Assembly (NCBI GenBank): GCA_035318785.1
Contig: DATHDZ010000316.1
Location: forward strand, 1 to 35,435
Direction: 5' to 3'
Length of the DNA: 35,435 nucleotides
Source of the DNA: CAIYRG01 sp035318785
Lineage (GTDB): Bacteria > Pseudomonadota > Alphaproteobacteria > Micropepsales > Micropepsaceae
In this document: positions 8,818 through 16,427 of the stretch, piece after piece
Position numbering within the stretch: the stretch's first letter is position 1
Layout of the letters: the number at the start of each line of letters is the position of its first letter
The notes under the pieces: generated by a model
What the model was told of the DNA's origin: nothing
The model's input: the letters and a program-made list of their open reading frames with translations, nothing else
Database searches by the model: none
Program-made: the position numbers and the translations under genes

Positions 8818-9987
8818 ATGGACAAATACGAAGTTCTGGTGCTCGGGCTGGGCGCAATGGGAAGCGCGGCCGCATTTCAACTGGCGAAACGTGGGCGAAA
8901 GGTCCTGGGCATCGACCAGTTCACGCCGCCGCATCGCTTGGGCTCGTCCCATGGCGAGACCCGCATCACGCGTCTCGCCATCGGAGAAGGCGAGCATTAC
9001 ACGCCCTTGGTTATGCGGTCGCATGAACTTTGGCGCGAAATCGAGAAGGAAACCGACGCCGATCTGTTGACGATCACCGGCGGCCTTATCATCTCCAGCA
9101 TCGCACGAACCGCGATGCTGCATGTCGATCAATTCTTTTCCAACACGGTAGCGGCAGCCGAGAAATATCGCATCGCGCATCAGATCCTGAGCGCGCAGGA
9201 AATCAGAACACGATTCCCACAATTCCGTGTCCATGACGATGAGATCGGCTATTACGAGCCGAGCGCCGGGTTCTTGCGGCCGGAAGCTTGCATCGACGCA
9301 CAGTTGCGGCTCGCCAAGAAATATGGCGCGGCGATCCACACGAATGAAAGAGTTGTGGCGTTTCAAGCATCGGCTGACGAGGTCACGGTCACCACGGACC
9401 GACGCACCTACAGGGCCGAGAAGCTGATCATCAGCGCTGGAGCCTGGCTGCCGGAGCTGATCGGAGAGACATATGCGACGCCGTTCAAGGTCCTGCGGCA
9501 GTTGCTGTTCTGGTTCGACGTGAAGGGACCGATCACGCCTTTTCTTCCGGCGAATTGTCCCATTTTCATTTGGGAGCTCCAGGGCCCCCAGCAAGCGATT
9601 TATGGATTTCCCGCGATCGACGGGGCAGAGGGCGGTGTTAAAGTCGCGACCCAGCAATATGAAAATACCACGACGCCGGACATCGTCAATCGAGACGTAT
9701 TGGAGGAGGAAGCTGCCACGATGCACGCGAAATATGTGGCGCCTTATATGCCGGCTCTGAGCTCCCGCTGCATCAAGGCCGTATCGTGCCTCTACACGGC
9801 AACGCCCGACGCGGAATTCGTCATCGACTTTCATCCCCAATCGGAGCGGATCATCATCGCATCGCCCTGCTCCGGCCACGGTTTCAAGCATTCCGCAGCC
9901 ATTGGCGAAGCACTTGCCGAGCTTGCGGCTGACGGCAGAAGCCGCTTCGACTTGAGCGCGTTCCGCTTCGCAAGATTCATGAAATAA
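8818..9987 (+). CDS. solA: SolA-like FAD-dependent amine oxidase (N-methyltryptophan/sarcosine oxidase family)
   Basis: A 389-residue flavoprotein. The dinucleotide-binding motif GLGAMG (G10, G12, G15) sits near the N-terminus, followed by the acidic strand end GIDQF. C324 in SCLYTATPD matches the cysteine that binds FAD covalently in monomeric sarcosine oxidase and MTOX. Family members oxidatively demethylate N-methyl amino acids, producing formaldehyde and hydrogen peroxide. I chose the ATG at 8818 because the FAD fold begins immediately after it. The open frame continues upstream without homology. It is divergent from the TauD/MFS pair. The symbol denotes the family; the real substrate may differ. 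Confidence 0.82.
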   Translation: MDKYEVLVLGLGAMGSAAAFQLAKRGRKVLGIDQFTPPHRLGSSHGETRITRLAIGEGEHYTPLVMRSHELWREIEKETDADLLTITGGLIISSIARTAMLHVDQFFSNTVAAAEKYRIAHQILSAQEIRTRFPQFRVHDDEIGYYEPSAGFLRPEACIDAQLRLAKKYGAAIHTNERVVAFQASADEVTVTTDRRTYRAEKLIISAGAWLPELIGETYATPFKVLRQLLFWFDVKGPITPFLPANCPIFIWELQGPQQAIYGFPAIDGAEGGVKVATQQYENTTTPDIVNRDVLEEEAATMHAKYVAPYMPALSSRCIKAVSCLYTATPDAEFVIDFHPQSERIIIASPCSGHGFKHSAAIGEALAELAADGRSRFDLSAFRFARFMK

Positions 9988-10003
9988 TTGCGCGACAAGG
10001 CCA

Positions 10004-10312
10004 ATGCACCTCATACAAATCTTGCTCCCGCTTTACGACAATGAGGGCCATGAATTTTCTCACGATATCTACCGCGAGATCGGAGATGAGCTGGTCGCGC
10101 GTTTCAGCGGATTGACCGCCTTCATGCGGGCACCGGCAGAAGGCCTCTGGGTGCCGCAAGAGAACGAAACAAAGCGCGACGACATCGTGACGTTCGAAGT
10201 CATGGCCTCGGAAATCGACGAAAAATGGTGGTCCGAATACCGCAAGATTCTCGAGAAGCGCTTGCGTCAGGAATCCATCGTCATTCGTAGTTATGCGATC
10301 CGGTTGCTCTGA
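10004..10312 (+). CDS. Conserved small hypothetical protein
   Basis: A 102-residue soluble protein, LIQILLPLYDN...GLTAFMRAPAEGLW, with alternating strand and helix character that resembles a small ferredoxin-like alpha/beta domain. I have seen similar short proteins in proteobacteria annotated only as hypothetical. It contains no catalytic motif I recognise. It ends 5 bp before the DNA glycosylase ATG, so it is very likely translated from the same transcript, linking it by context to the repair genes downstream. Confidence 0.65.
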   Translation: MHLIQILLPLYDNEGHEFSHDIYREIGDELVARFSGLTAFMRAPAEGLWVPQENETKRDDIVTFEVMASEIDEKWWSEYRKILEKRLRQESIVIRSYAIRLL

Positions 10313-10317
10313 CGCGC

Positions 10318-10899
10318 ATGGCATCTCTCATTCGCAAAACCGAAAGGCCATTGACCCGTGCCTTTTTTGCGCGCGATGCCGTGTCGGTCGCCCGCGACCT
10401 TATCGGTGTCGTGCTGCTGGTCGACGGTGTGGGCGGCGTCATCGTAGAGGCGGAAGCCTATGATGCCGCCGATCCTGCGTCCCACAGCTATGAGGGACGG
10501 CGAACTCCCCGCAACGAATCCATGTTCGGACCCGCGGGCCAATCTTACGTCTATCGCTCCTATGGGGTGCACTGGTGCTTGAATTTCGTTTGCGGAGACG
10601 GAGGCGCGGCATTGATCCGTGCTCTCGAACCCGTTGCGGGTTTGAAGGCCATGCAGAGGCGCCGCGGGCCCGTCAAACCCACGCAATTATGCGCGGGGCC
10701 CGGCCGGCTTACGCAGGCTCTGGGCATCACGGGCGCGTTGGACGGTAAGCCGCTGGACGAACCGCCATTCCTCTTGAAGCCAAGAACAGGGACCCCTGAA
10801 ATCATCTTCGGGCCGCGGGTCGGCATCACGCGGGCGGTCGAGGTGCCATGGCGGTTTGGCATGGCGGGTTCGCGATTTGTCAGCCGGCGCCTGGGCTGA
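10318..10899 (+). CDS. mpg: DNA-3-methyladenine glycosylase (AAG/MPG family)
   Basis: A 193-residue base-excision repair enzyme that removes alkylated purines such as 3-methyladenine. The active-site segment VEAEAYDAADPASHSY aligns with VETEAY...AHS of human AAG, making E46 the catalytic acid and Y48/H56 the base-stacking residues. RTPRNESMFGPAGQSYVYRSYGVHWCLNF is recognisable family sequence covering the lesion-intercalating tyrosine loop. The length matches bacterial members. It starts 5 bp after the small hypothetical gene and is followed 30 bp later by an ATP-dependent DNA ligase, a sensible pair of first and last steps in base excision repair. Confidence 0.92.
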   Translation: MASLIRKTERPLTRAFFARDAVSVARDLIGVVLLVDGVGGVIVEAEAYDAADPASHSYEGRRTPRNESMFGPAGQSYVYRSYGVHWCLNFVCGDGGAALIRALEPVAGLKAMQRRRGPVKPTQLCAGPGRLTQALGITGALDGKPLDEPPFLLKPRTGTPEIIFGPRVGITRAVEVPWRFGMAGSRFVSRRLG

Positions 10900-10929
10900 A
10901 CAGAATTTGTGTAGGCGCCTGGAACAGGC

Positions 10930-12009
10930 ATGCGAACCGCAGCGTTTCCGCTTCGTATGCCGATTCCCTTCACACGCCTCGCCGTTCCGCTCGACACCCC
11001 GCCGATGGAAGCGCGGCTGGTCGACGAATTGCCTGACGGCGATGGCTGGCAATTCGAACCCAAATGGGACGGGTTCCGCTGCCTTGCGTTTCGGGACGGA
11101 GAAGCCGTTGAACTAAGAGCGAAATCGGGAAAAACGCTGACGCGATACTTTCCCGATATGGCCGCAGCGCTTTGTGAAACCCCGGTCGAGCGTTTTGTGC
11201 TGGACGGCGAACTCGCCATTCCAATCGGCGACGCCTTGTCCTTCGATGCGCTGCAATTGCGTCTGCATCCAGCCGAAAGCCGCGTGCGCAAGCTCGCGGC
11301 CGAAACGCCTGCGATCTTCATTCTCTTCGACATCCTCCTGACGCCCGACAACAAGAGTCTGATTCCCGCTTCCTTGCGCGAAAGACGCGCGGCGCTCGAA
11401 GCGCTCTTTCCGCAGTTCGCCAGGCAAAAAATGCTGCGGCTATCGCCTTACACCAGGGACGCAACCGAGGCGCGCAAATGGCTCAAACGCGCCGGCGGTT
11501 CCCTGGACGGCGTGATCGCCAAGCGCATCGATGAGCCCTATCAACCGGGGTTGCGCGCCATGCTCAAGGTCAAATGCCTTCGCACCGCGGATTGCGTCGT
11601 GGGCGGGTTCCGTTATGCGGAGAAGGACAACCAGGTGGGATCGCTTCTGCTCGGCCTCTACAATGAGGAGGGCAAGCTCGATCATGTCGGCTTCACCTCC
11701 GGCTTCGCCGATGTCGACCGGCAGAAATTGACGAAGCGTTTAGAGAGATTGCGCAAGCCGCCGGGCTTCAGCGGCAAAGCACCGGGAGGCCCTTCGCGAT
11801 GGAGCACGGAACGCTCGGGCGAGTGGGAGCCGCTGGCGCCCAAGCTGGTCGCGGAAGTGCGCTACGATCACGTCAGCGGGGACCGCTTCCGTCATGGAAC
11901 CAAGTTCTTGCGCTGGCGGCCGGACAAGGCGCCCAGGCAATGCTCCTTCGATCAACTGCAACCCAAGGCGCGCCCCTCGAAGCTGATTGCGAACGTGCTT
12001 GCGCCATAA
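10930..12009 (+). CDS. ligC: ATP-dependent DNA ligase (LigC-type)
   Basis: A 359-residue ligase that seals nicks using ATP. Motif I is EPKWDGFR, with K45 as the adenylated lysine. DGELAI is motif III-like, LDGVIAKR motif IV and MLKVK motif V. The C-terminal OB-fold ends with RHGTKFLRWRPDK. There is no polymerase or nuclease domain as in LigD, so the size fits stand-alone LigC enzymes, which can act in base-excision repair or stationary-phase end-joining. ATG codons at 10930 or 10957 could both serve as start. The adjacent alkyl-base glycosylase suggests a repair role. Confidence 0.88.
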   Translation: MRTAAFPLRMPIPFTRLAVPLDTPPMEARLVDELPDGDGWQFEPKWDGFRCLAFRDGEAVELRAKSGKTLTRYFPDMAAALCETPVERFVLDGELAIPIGDALSFDALQLRLHPAESRVRKLAAETPAIFILFDILLTPDNKSLIPASLRERRAALEALFPQFARQKMLRLSPYTRDATEARKWLKRAGGSLDGVIAKRIDEPYQPGLRAMLKVKCLRTADCVVGGFRYAEKDNQVGSLLLGLYNEEGKLDHVGFTSGFADVDRQKLTKRLERLRKPPGFSGKAPGGPSRWSTERSGEWEPLAPKLVAEVRYDHVSGDRFRHGTKFLRWRPDKAPRQCSFDQLQPKARPSKLIANVLAP

Positions 12010-12042
12010 CGACGGAGATCGCCGTCGGACTTCCAGAGAGGA
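12010..12042. terminator. Candidate bidirectional terminator between convergent ligC and marR-type genes
   Basis: CGACGG (12010-12015) and CCGTCG (12022-12027) form a short GC-rich stem, followed by a second stem CTTCC/GGAAG near 12031-12045. The site lies exactly between two converging stop codons. There is no clear U-run, so the assignment rests on position and stem strength only. Confidence 0.3.
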
Positions 12043-12047
12043 AGCTC

Positions 12048-12629
12048 TCATGCGTTCGTGATCAGGCGCGACAATTCCCGGGTCGAGCGCATCCGTTGGT
12101 TTTGGTTGGTCGATGTGATCTCCTCATGCGCCAGGTTTTCAATGATGGCGAGCAAGGTTTTCCGGGTCGTGGCGACTTCCGCTGCCTTGACGCCGGCGAC
12201 CGCGATTCTGTTGATGTCTTCCGCTAGCGGTTGGAGTTTCTTCTTGAGAGCCCGGCCTTTCGCCGTCAGGCAAATGTAGACGTTCTTCTTGTTGTCCGGA
12301 CTCCGCTTCCTGATGATGAAGCCAAGTTTTTCCATGGCTTTGAGGGCGGTGAACGTCGTTGGCTCCATGACGCCGGCCCGGATGCTCAGATCACGCTGCG
12401 TGAGGCCGTCGGACTGCCAGAGGACACGTAGGAACGTCCAATGGCCGAATGACACCGCGTGCTCCGCGAGCCGTATCTGCAAGGCGCGAACACATGAGCG
12501 TCCCGCGTCCCGGACCAAATGCGCAAGGCGATCGTTTGGAACGGCTTCCCGCCAATGATGCAAAATGGCCTGACGCGCATCCCGGGCCTCTAATTTCCTG
12601 AAACTGCTCACGCCGCCCCTCTTAGGCAC
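12048..12629 (-). CDS. MarR-family transcriptional regulator
   Basis: A 193-residue winged helix-turn-helix protein. The core runs LTQRDLSIRAGVMEPTTFTALKAMEKLGFIIRKRS, the recognition-helix region, followed by the wing DNKKNVYICLTAKGRALKKKL. The dimerising helices flank this core. MarR proteins usually repress neighbouring catabolic or efflux genes and release DNA on binding small aromatic compounds. It is transcribed away from a Rieske oxygenase gene (starts about 325 bp apart), and the gap contains palindromes fitting a MarR-type dimer. The straightforward inference is that it controls the oxygenase and possibly itself. The first 20 residues may be an over-extended start. Confidence 0.9.
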   Translation of the reverse strand: MPKRGGVSSFRKLEARDARQAILHHWREAVPNDRLAHLVRDAGRSCVRALQIRLAEHAVSFGHWTFLRVLWQSDGLTQRDLSIRAGVMEPTTFTALKAMEKLGFIIRKRSPDNKKNVYICLTAKGRALKKKLQPLAEDINRIAVAGVKAAEVATTRKTLLAIIENLAHEEITSTNQNQRMRSTRELSRLITNA

Positions 12630-12779
12630 GATCGTTCCACCCCGTTTGCTTTGTATCAGTGTTTTCTCCCTGATCTGACCTATGGGTCAAGTTCGCTCAC
12701 CGTTCACCCTCCATCGGCACGTCTACGGATCCAGTGTCCGCTGGCTTCCTGCGCTGCATCGGTATGATTCACAAGGACA

Positions 12780-12801
12780 ATTCCTTAGATAGCTAAGGAA
12801 T
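12780..12801. promoter_or_regulatory. Operator candidate 1: 9-bp inverted repeat
   Basis: ATTCCTTAG and CTAAGGAAT form perfect 9-bp arms around ATAG. The total length and the short spacer suit a MarR dimer. It lies about midway in the divergent gap between the MarR gene and the Rieske oxygenase. Confidence 0.55.
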
Positions 12802-12877
12802 GTTTGATAAGCCCAATCGGATATAGCCAAAAGGCCGTCCGTCTGACGCTAGACAAGCCCTCCATGGCGGCATTATT

Positions 12878-12899
12878 CTTAGAGACCTAAGTTTTTAGG
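12878..12899. promoter_or_regulatory. Operator candidate 2: overlapping CTTAG/CTAAG half-sites
   Basis: CTTAG-AGAC-CTAAG (12878-12891) repeats the core and 4-nt spacer of the palindrome at 12780-12801. It overlaps a further inverted pair, CCTAA-GTTT-TTAGG (12886-12899). The half-sites recur every 8-9 bp. The array ends 53-56 bp before the preferred oxygenase start, a position from which a bound regulator could block transcription. Confidence 0.5.
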
Positions 12900-12954
12900 A
12901 TTATTGCGGGATTTACCGGCCCCAAAACCTGTCAAGACATGGACCATTGCCATG

Positions 12955-14229
12955 ATGACCCCACAAGAAAACGAGCTGATGTGTCGTGTCGAAGGCGGCG
13001 CGCCTATGGGCCAGATCATGCGGCGGCATTGGTTGCCGGCCCTCTTAAGCGAGGAGCTTCCGGAGCCGGATGGCGATCCCGTTCGCGTTCGGCTGTTAGG
13101 CGAAAGCCTTGTTGCCTTTCGCGATTCGGACGGCAAAGTGGGATTGATCGGAGAATTCTGTCCCCACCGGAACGCCTCGCTCTTTTACGGCCGAAACGAA
13201 GAATGTGGGCTGCGCTGCCTGTACCATGGTTGGAAGGTAGACGTGCATGGCAATGTTCTGGAAATGTCTTCCGAGCCGCCGGGAAGCGGCTTTGCCGCCA
13301 AAGTGAAGCACAAATCCTATCCCACGCACGAAGCTGCAGGATTCATCTGGACATATATGGGGCCGGCGGAAGAGATGCCGCCTTTCGAGGCGCCGGTCTT
13401 TGCGCCGACGCCGGATACGAAAATCAGCATCTGCAAGGTGGTGGTGAACTGCAATTGGGCGCAAATTCTCGAAGGCGCGATCGATTCCGCACACAGTTCC
13501 ACCTTGCACGCATCCGATATGGTGCCGGCCCGCGTCGATAGCGCAAAAGCGACCGATCAGAACTGGCTTCGGCCCTCGACCGACAAGGCGCCGCGACTCC
13601 AGGTGCAGCAGGCCGATTTCGGTTTTCGCTACGTTGCCATCCGCCGTCCCATCATGAACGCGGATACGCATGAATATATACGCATGACTTTATTCATCGC
13701 GCCTTACACGGTTCTGATCCCGCCGAACAACATCTATCGCATTGCCCTGCTTCATGTTCCGATGGACGACACCCATACGGCGTTTCACTTCATCGCTTTC
13801 GGCGGCGACACAACGCCCGATCAGGAGACATGGCGGGAATTCAACGCGCTTCAGGTCGGAATCGACGTGGACCAGACCTATCGCAACACCCGTTCGCGTG
13901 CGAACAATTATCGCCAGGATCGCAAAGCGATGAAATCCGGAAGCTGGACGGGCGTCCCCGGCATACCCAACCAGGACATTGTCATGTGGGAGACCATGGG
14001 CGCCCTGGCGGACCGCAGCAGAGATCGCCTCGGCGCGAGCGACGTCGCAATCATCGCGTTCCGGCGACAAATGCTGGAGGCCGCCAAGGCCATGGAAGCC
14101 GGCGGAGCGGCCATCGCTACAGGAACATCGCGCACCCCCCATGCGAAATTGAGCTCATTCGAAGGTATTGTTCCGAAGACCACCGATTGGCGTTCGCTGG
14201 GCACCGGCGCGACGCAGGCAGCGGAGTAA
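12955..14229 (+). CDS. Rieske-type aromatic ring-hydroxylating oxygenase, large subunit (phthalate 4,5-dioxygenase-like)
   Basis: A 424-residue oxygenase subunit. The N-terminus, MTPQENELMCRVEGGAPMG followed by MRRHWLPALL, is characteristic of phthalate 4,5-dioxygenase-type enzymes, and this fixes the start at 12952 or 12955 rather than the upstream TTG. The Rieske [2Fe-2S] ligands are CPH and CLYHGW (CxH...CxxH). The mononuclear iron site shows DSAHSSTLH, giving the two histidines, with an acidic bridge residue nearby. Such enzymes need a reductase for electrons, and no ferredoxin-reductase gene is in the window. It is probably regulated by the divergent MarR protein. The substrate is likely an aromatic acid or similar ring. 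Confidence 0.9.
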   Translation: MTPQENELMCRVEGGAPMGQIMRRHWLPALLSEELPEPDGDPVRVRLLGESLVAFRDSDGKVGLIGEFCPHRNASLFYGRNEECGLRCLYHGWKVDVHGNVLEMSSEPPGSGFAAKVKHKSYPTHEAAGFIWTYMGPAEEMPPFEAPVFAPTPDTKISICKVVVNCNWAQILEGAIDSAHSSTLHASDMVPARVDSAKATDQNWLRPSTDKAPRLQVQQADFGFRYVAIRRPIMNADTHEYIRMTLFIAPYTVLIPPNNIYRIALLHVPMDDTHTAFHFIAFGGDTTPDQETWREFNALQVGIDVDQTYRNTRSRANNYRQDRKAMKSGSWTGVPGIPNQDIVMWETMGALADRSRDRLGASDVAIIAFRRQMLEAAKAMEAGGAAIATGTSRTPHAKLSSFEGIVPKTTDWRSLGTGATQAAE

Positions 14230-14373
14230 GAGCCGGTTTCGTTTCGCGCCGCGAATAAACCTAGCGTCACGCCAAGTCGCGCGAGAGAAAATCGTCGACT
14301 GTCCGGCGCTAAGCCGAAGGTCCCAGCAGCGATAATTCGCACGTTTTAGATTCCAGTTGACTCACGGTCATGC

Positions 14374-14403
14374 TTGAGACCGCTGACGAAAAGATTGTAT
14401 TTT
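14374..14403 (+). promoter_or_regulatory. Candidate promoter of the ModA-like gene
   Basis: TTGAGA (14374-14379) and TATTTT (14398-14403) are spaced by 18 nt and would start transcription about 33 nt before the GTG at 14443. This is a consensus-type reading only. Confidence 0.3.
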
Positions 14404-14442
14404 GAATGGCCTGCCCATTGGGGCCAATAAGAGGAGGGAACG

Positions 14443-15207
14443 GTGAAATCCATACTTTCGTTGGTTGCCCTGGTGACCCTTGCGCTCGGCGTTTCTGCCG
14501 GCGCACGTGCCCAGAGCGAAATCACTCTGCTGTCACCGAATCCTATCAAAGAAACGATTGATAAACTCGTTGGGGACTTCCAAGCCAAAACCGGTACCAC
14601 GGTCAAGATCACCTATGGCACGGGTGTGAGCACGAGGAAGACGGTTGCGAGCGGCGGAGCTTTGGACGTGACGCTCCTGTTTGCACCCTTCGACGACGCG
14701 CTAAAAACCGGCAATGTGGTGCGCAGCAGCGCGACAGTCGTCGCGACGCTGCGCCTGGCGATCGCCGTCAAAAAGGGTGCGCCCAAGCCCGACATCTCGA
14801 CGGTCGCTGCGGTCAAGAAGACGCTGCTGAATGCGAAATCCATCATCTCGGTGGACCCGGATCAGGGAAGCGTCGGCGGCGTCGTCCTTTTGGCGCTCGA
14901 CAAGATGCAGATCGCCGACCAGGTTAGGCCGAAGATCAAATGGGTCCCCGGCGGCGGCGAGGTTCAGACCTCGGTCGCTAAGGGCGAGACCGAGATCGCC
15001 TTCGGTCCCTATCTCAGCGATATGCGCAATCCCGGGCTCGATGTCGTAGGTGCCCTCCCCCCGACAGCCTCGACGCCGGTCGATATCACCGGTTTCGTCT
15101 CCACCACCGCAAAGGACCCCAAAGCCGCCAAGGCGCTTCTGGACTATCTCAAGTCGCGCGAAGCCGCCCCTGCATGGCAGGAAGCAAAGGCGTTCCCGGT
15201 TCGCTGA
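14443..15207 (+). CDS. ModA-like periplasmic substrate-binding protein
   Basis: A 254-residue exported protein with a Sec signal peptide (MKSILSLVALVTLALGVSAGARA-Q). The mature part has KETIDKLVGDFQAKTGTTVKITYGTG and SGGALDVTLLF, the pattern of the molybdate/sulfate-binding cluster of ABC solute receptors. The C-terminus, AKALLDYLKSREAAPAWQEA, is typical of them. A strong AGGAGGG at about 14432-14438 supports the GTG start. No permease or ATPase gene follows, so it is an orphan receptor, and molybdate is not assured. Distant ModA-like proteins of this kind are common beside oxygenase genes and may bind organic acids. Confidence 0.8.
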   Translation: MKSILSLVALVTLALGVSAGARAQSEITLLSPNPIKETIDKLVGDFQAKTGTTVKITYGTGVSTRKTVASGGALDVTLLFAPFDDALKTGNVVRSSATVVATLRLAIAVKKGAPKPDISTVAAVKKTLLNAKSIISVDPDQGSVGGVVLLALDKMQIADQVRPKIKWVPGGGEVQTSVAKGETEIAFGPYLSDMRNPGLDVVGALPPTASTPVDITGFVSTTAKDPKAAKALLDYLKSREAAPAWQEAKAFPVR

Positions 15208-15391
15208 GCTGTGACGTTGATCGCACGATGAACGAGCGCGCGGTGATTCTACGGGCGAACTGATCGGTCCGTTTCATAGTCAGGCCGGAACCATCAATCT
15301 TCGCTAAGGAACCGGAAACGCGTCGTGAAAGGCTAATCAATTCGTCGAGCGCGGCTCGTTCGGTACGAGACATGCGAGGGGAGGTCACATC

Positions 15392-16324
15392 ATGGCTAAG
15401 AAGAGAACGGTAACGAAGGCGGTCAAAATTGGCCGATCGATGGCTGAGGAGACGCTGAGACGTCGCCGCAAAGCAGCAGCGACCCGCAAACGTGCGATCG
15501 CATCAAGCGCTACACTCGAAACCCTCAGCGTTACACCTGGTCCGAAGGGCTTGATTGCGAAAGCGCCTGTGCCCGCAAGTGTCGGCGTACTGATTGCGGA
15601 AGGCGACTCATGGTTCGACTATCCGTTTCACGATGTGCTCAACGATCTTGAAGACAGCTACGGCTTCGACGTGGAATCGGTGGCTCACAAGGGCGACACG
15701 GTGGAGGACATGGCCTATGCCGGCGGCCAGTTGGACGAGTTTGCGCGTCGTGTGGAAAAGGTGCTGCGAACCGGAGTGAAGCCAAGAGCGATTTTGCTTT
15801 CCGGCGGCGGCAACGACGTCGCGGGCGAAGAGTTCGCAATTTTGCTGAATCACGCCACCTCCGGCATTGCGGGGCTTAATGAATCGATCGTCACAGGCGT
15901 GATCGATGAGCGCTTGCACGACGCTTACGCCACCATCTTGAGTGCCATCACCGCACTTTGCGAAAGACAGATTGGCGAAACGGTGCCCATCATCATTCAC
16001 GGCTACGATTATCCGGTACCTGACGGTCGCGGCTTCCTCGGCGGCTGGGGGCCGTTGCCAGGTCCTTGGCTTGAACCCGGTTTTCGCCGCAAAGGTTACG
16101 GGGCGATGGCCAGCCGAAGATCGCTTGTCGTTACGCTTATCGATCGGTTCAACGCGATGCTCCAGCGGGTGGCAGGCCACGCTCCGTTCTCGCATGTCCG
16201 TTACCTCGATCTGCGCAAGACGTTATCGGGCGGTCCAAATTACAAGGATTGGTGGGCCAATGAGTTGCATCCCACTGCCAAGGGCTTTGAGGCGGTGACC
16301 GCAAAGTTTGCGGCAATCCTTTGA
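15392..16324 (+). CDS. SGNH/GDSL-type hydrolase with basic N-terminal extension
   Basis: A 310-residue predicted esterase/lipase. GDSWFDYP places the nucleophile at S73 (block I), and LLSGGGND with N141 is the block III asparagine. NELHPTAKG near the C-terminus supplies H293 of block V, although the usual aspartate three residues before it is asparagine (N290). Residues 1-40 are rich in Lys/Arg and alanine with no hydrophobic signal, so the protein is either cytosolic, surface-bound by charge, or exported by a non-classical route. GGGGAGG before the ATG gives a strong ribosome site. It opens the co-directional cluster that continues to 25376 and is followed at once by a predicted protease. 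Confidence 0.8.
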   Translation: MAKKRTVTKAVKIGRSMAEETLRRRRKAAATRKRAIASSATLETLSVTPGPKGLIAKAPVPASVGVLIAEGDSWFDYPFHDVLNDLEDSYGFDVESVAHKGDTVEDMAYAGGQLDEFARRVEKVLRTGVKPRAILLSGGGNDVAGEEFAILLNHATSGIAGLNESIVTGVIDERLHDAYATILSAITALCERQIGETVPIIIHGYDYPVPDGRGFLGGWGPLPGPWLEPGFRRKGYGAMASRRSLVVTLIDRFNAMLQRVAGHAPFSHVRYLDLRKTLSGGPNYKDWWANELHPTAKGFEAVTAKFAAIL

Positions 16325-16427
16325 TGGTGTCGGCATGCAGCCTATCGCAATCATGCCCTGCCACGGCTCGCTGCCACGCCACGTCAAAGCTAGATTTACC
16401 ACGGGAGTTTTGAGGAGGGCCTCGCAC

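Noticed and set aside
8764..10014. Long minus-strand frame opposite the SolA-like oxidase
   Set aside because: The plus strand shows a full FAD-binding motif and the covalent-flavin cysteine; the opposite frame has no recognisable protein character.
12904..12951. TTG at 12904 as the start of the Rieske oxygenase
   Set aside because: The family N-terminus begins at MTPQENELM (12955), and the extra residues lie next to the putative operator and have no homology.
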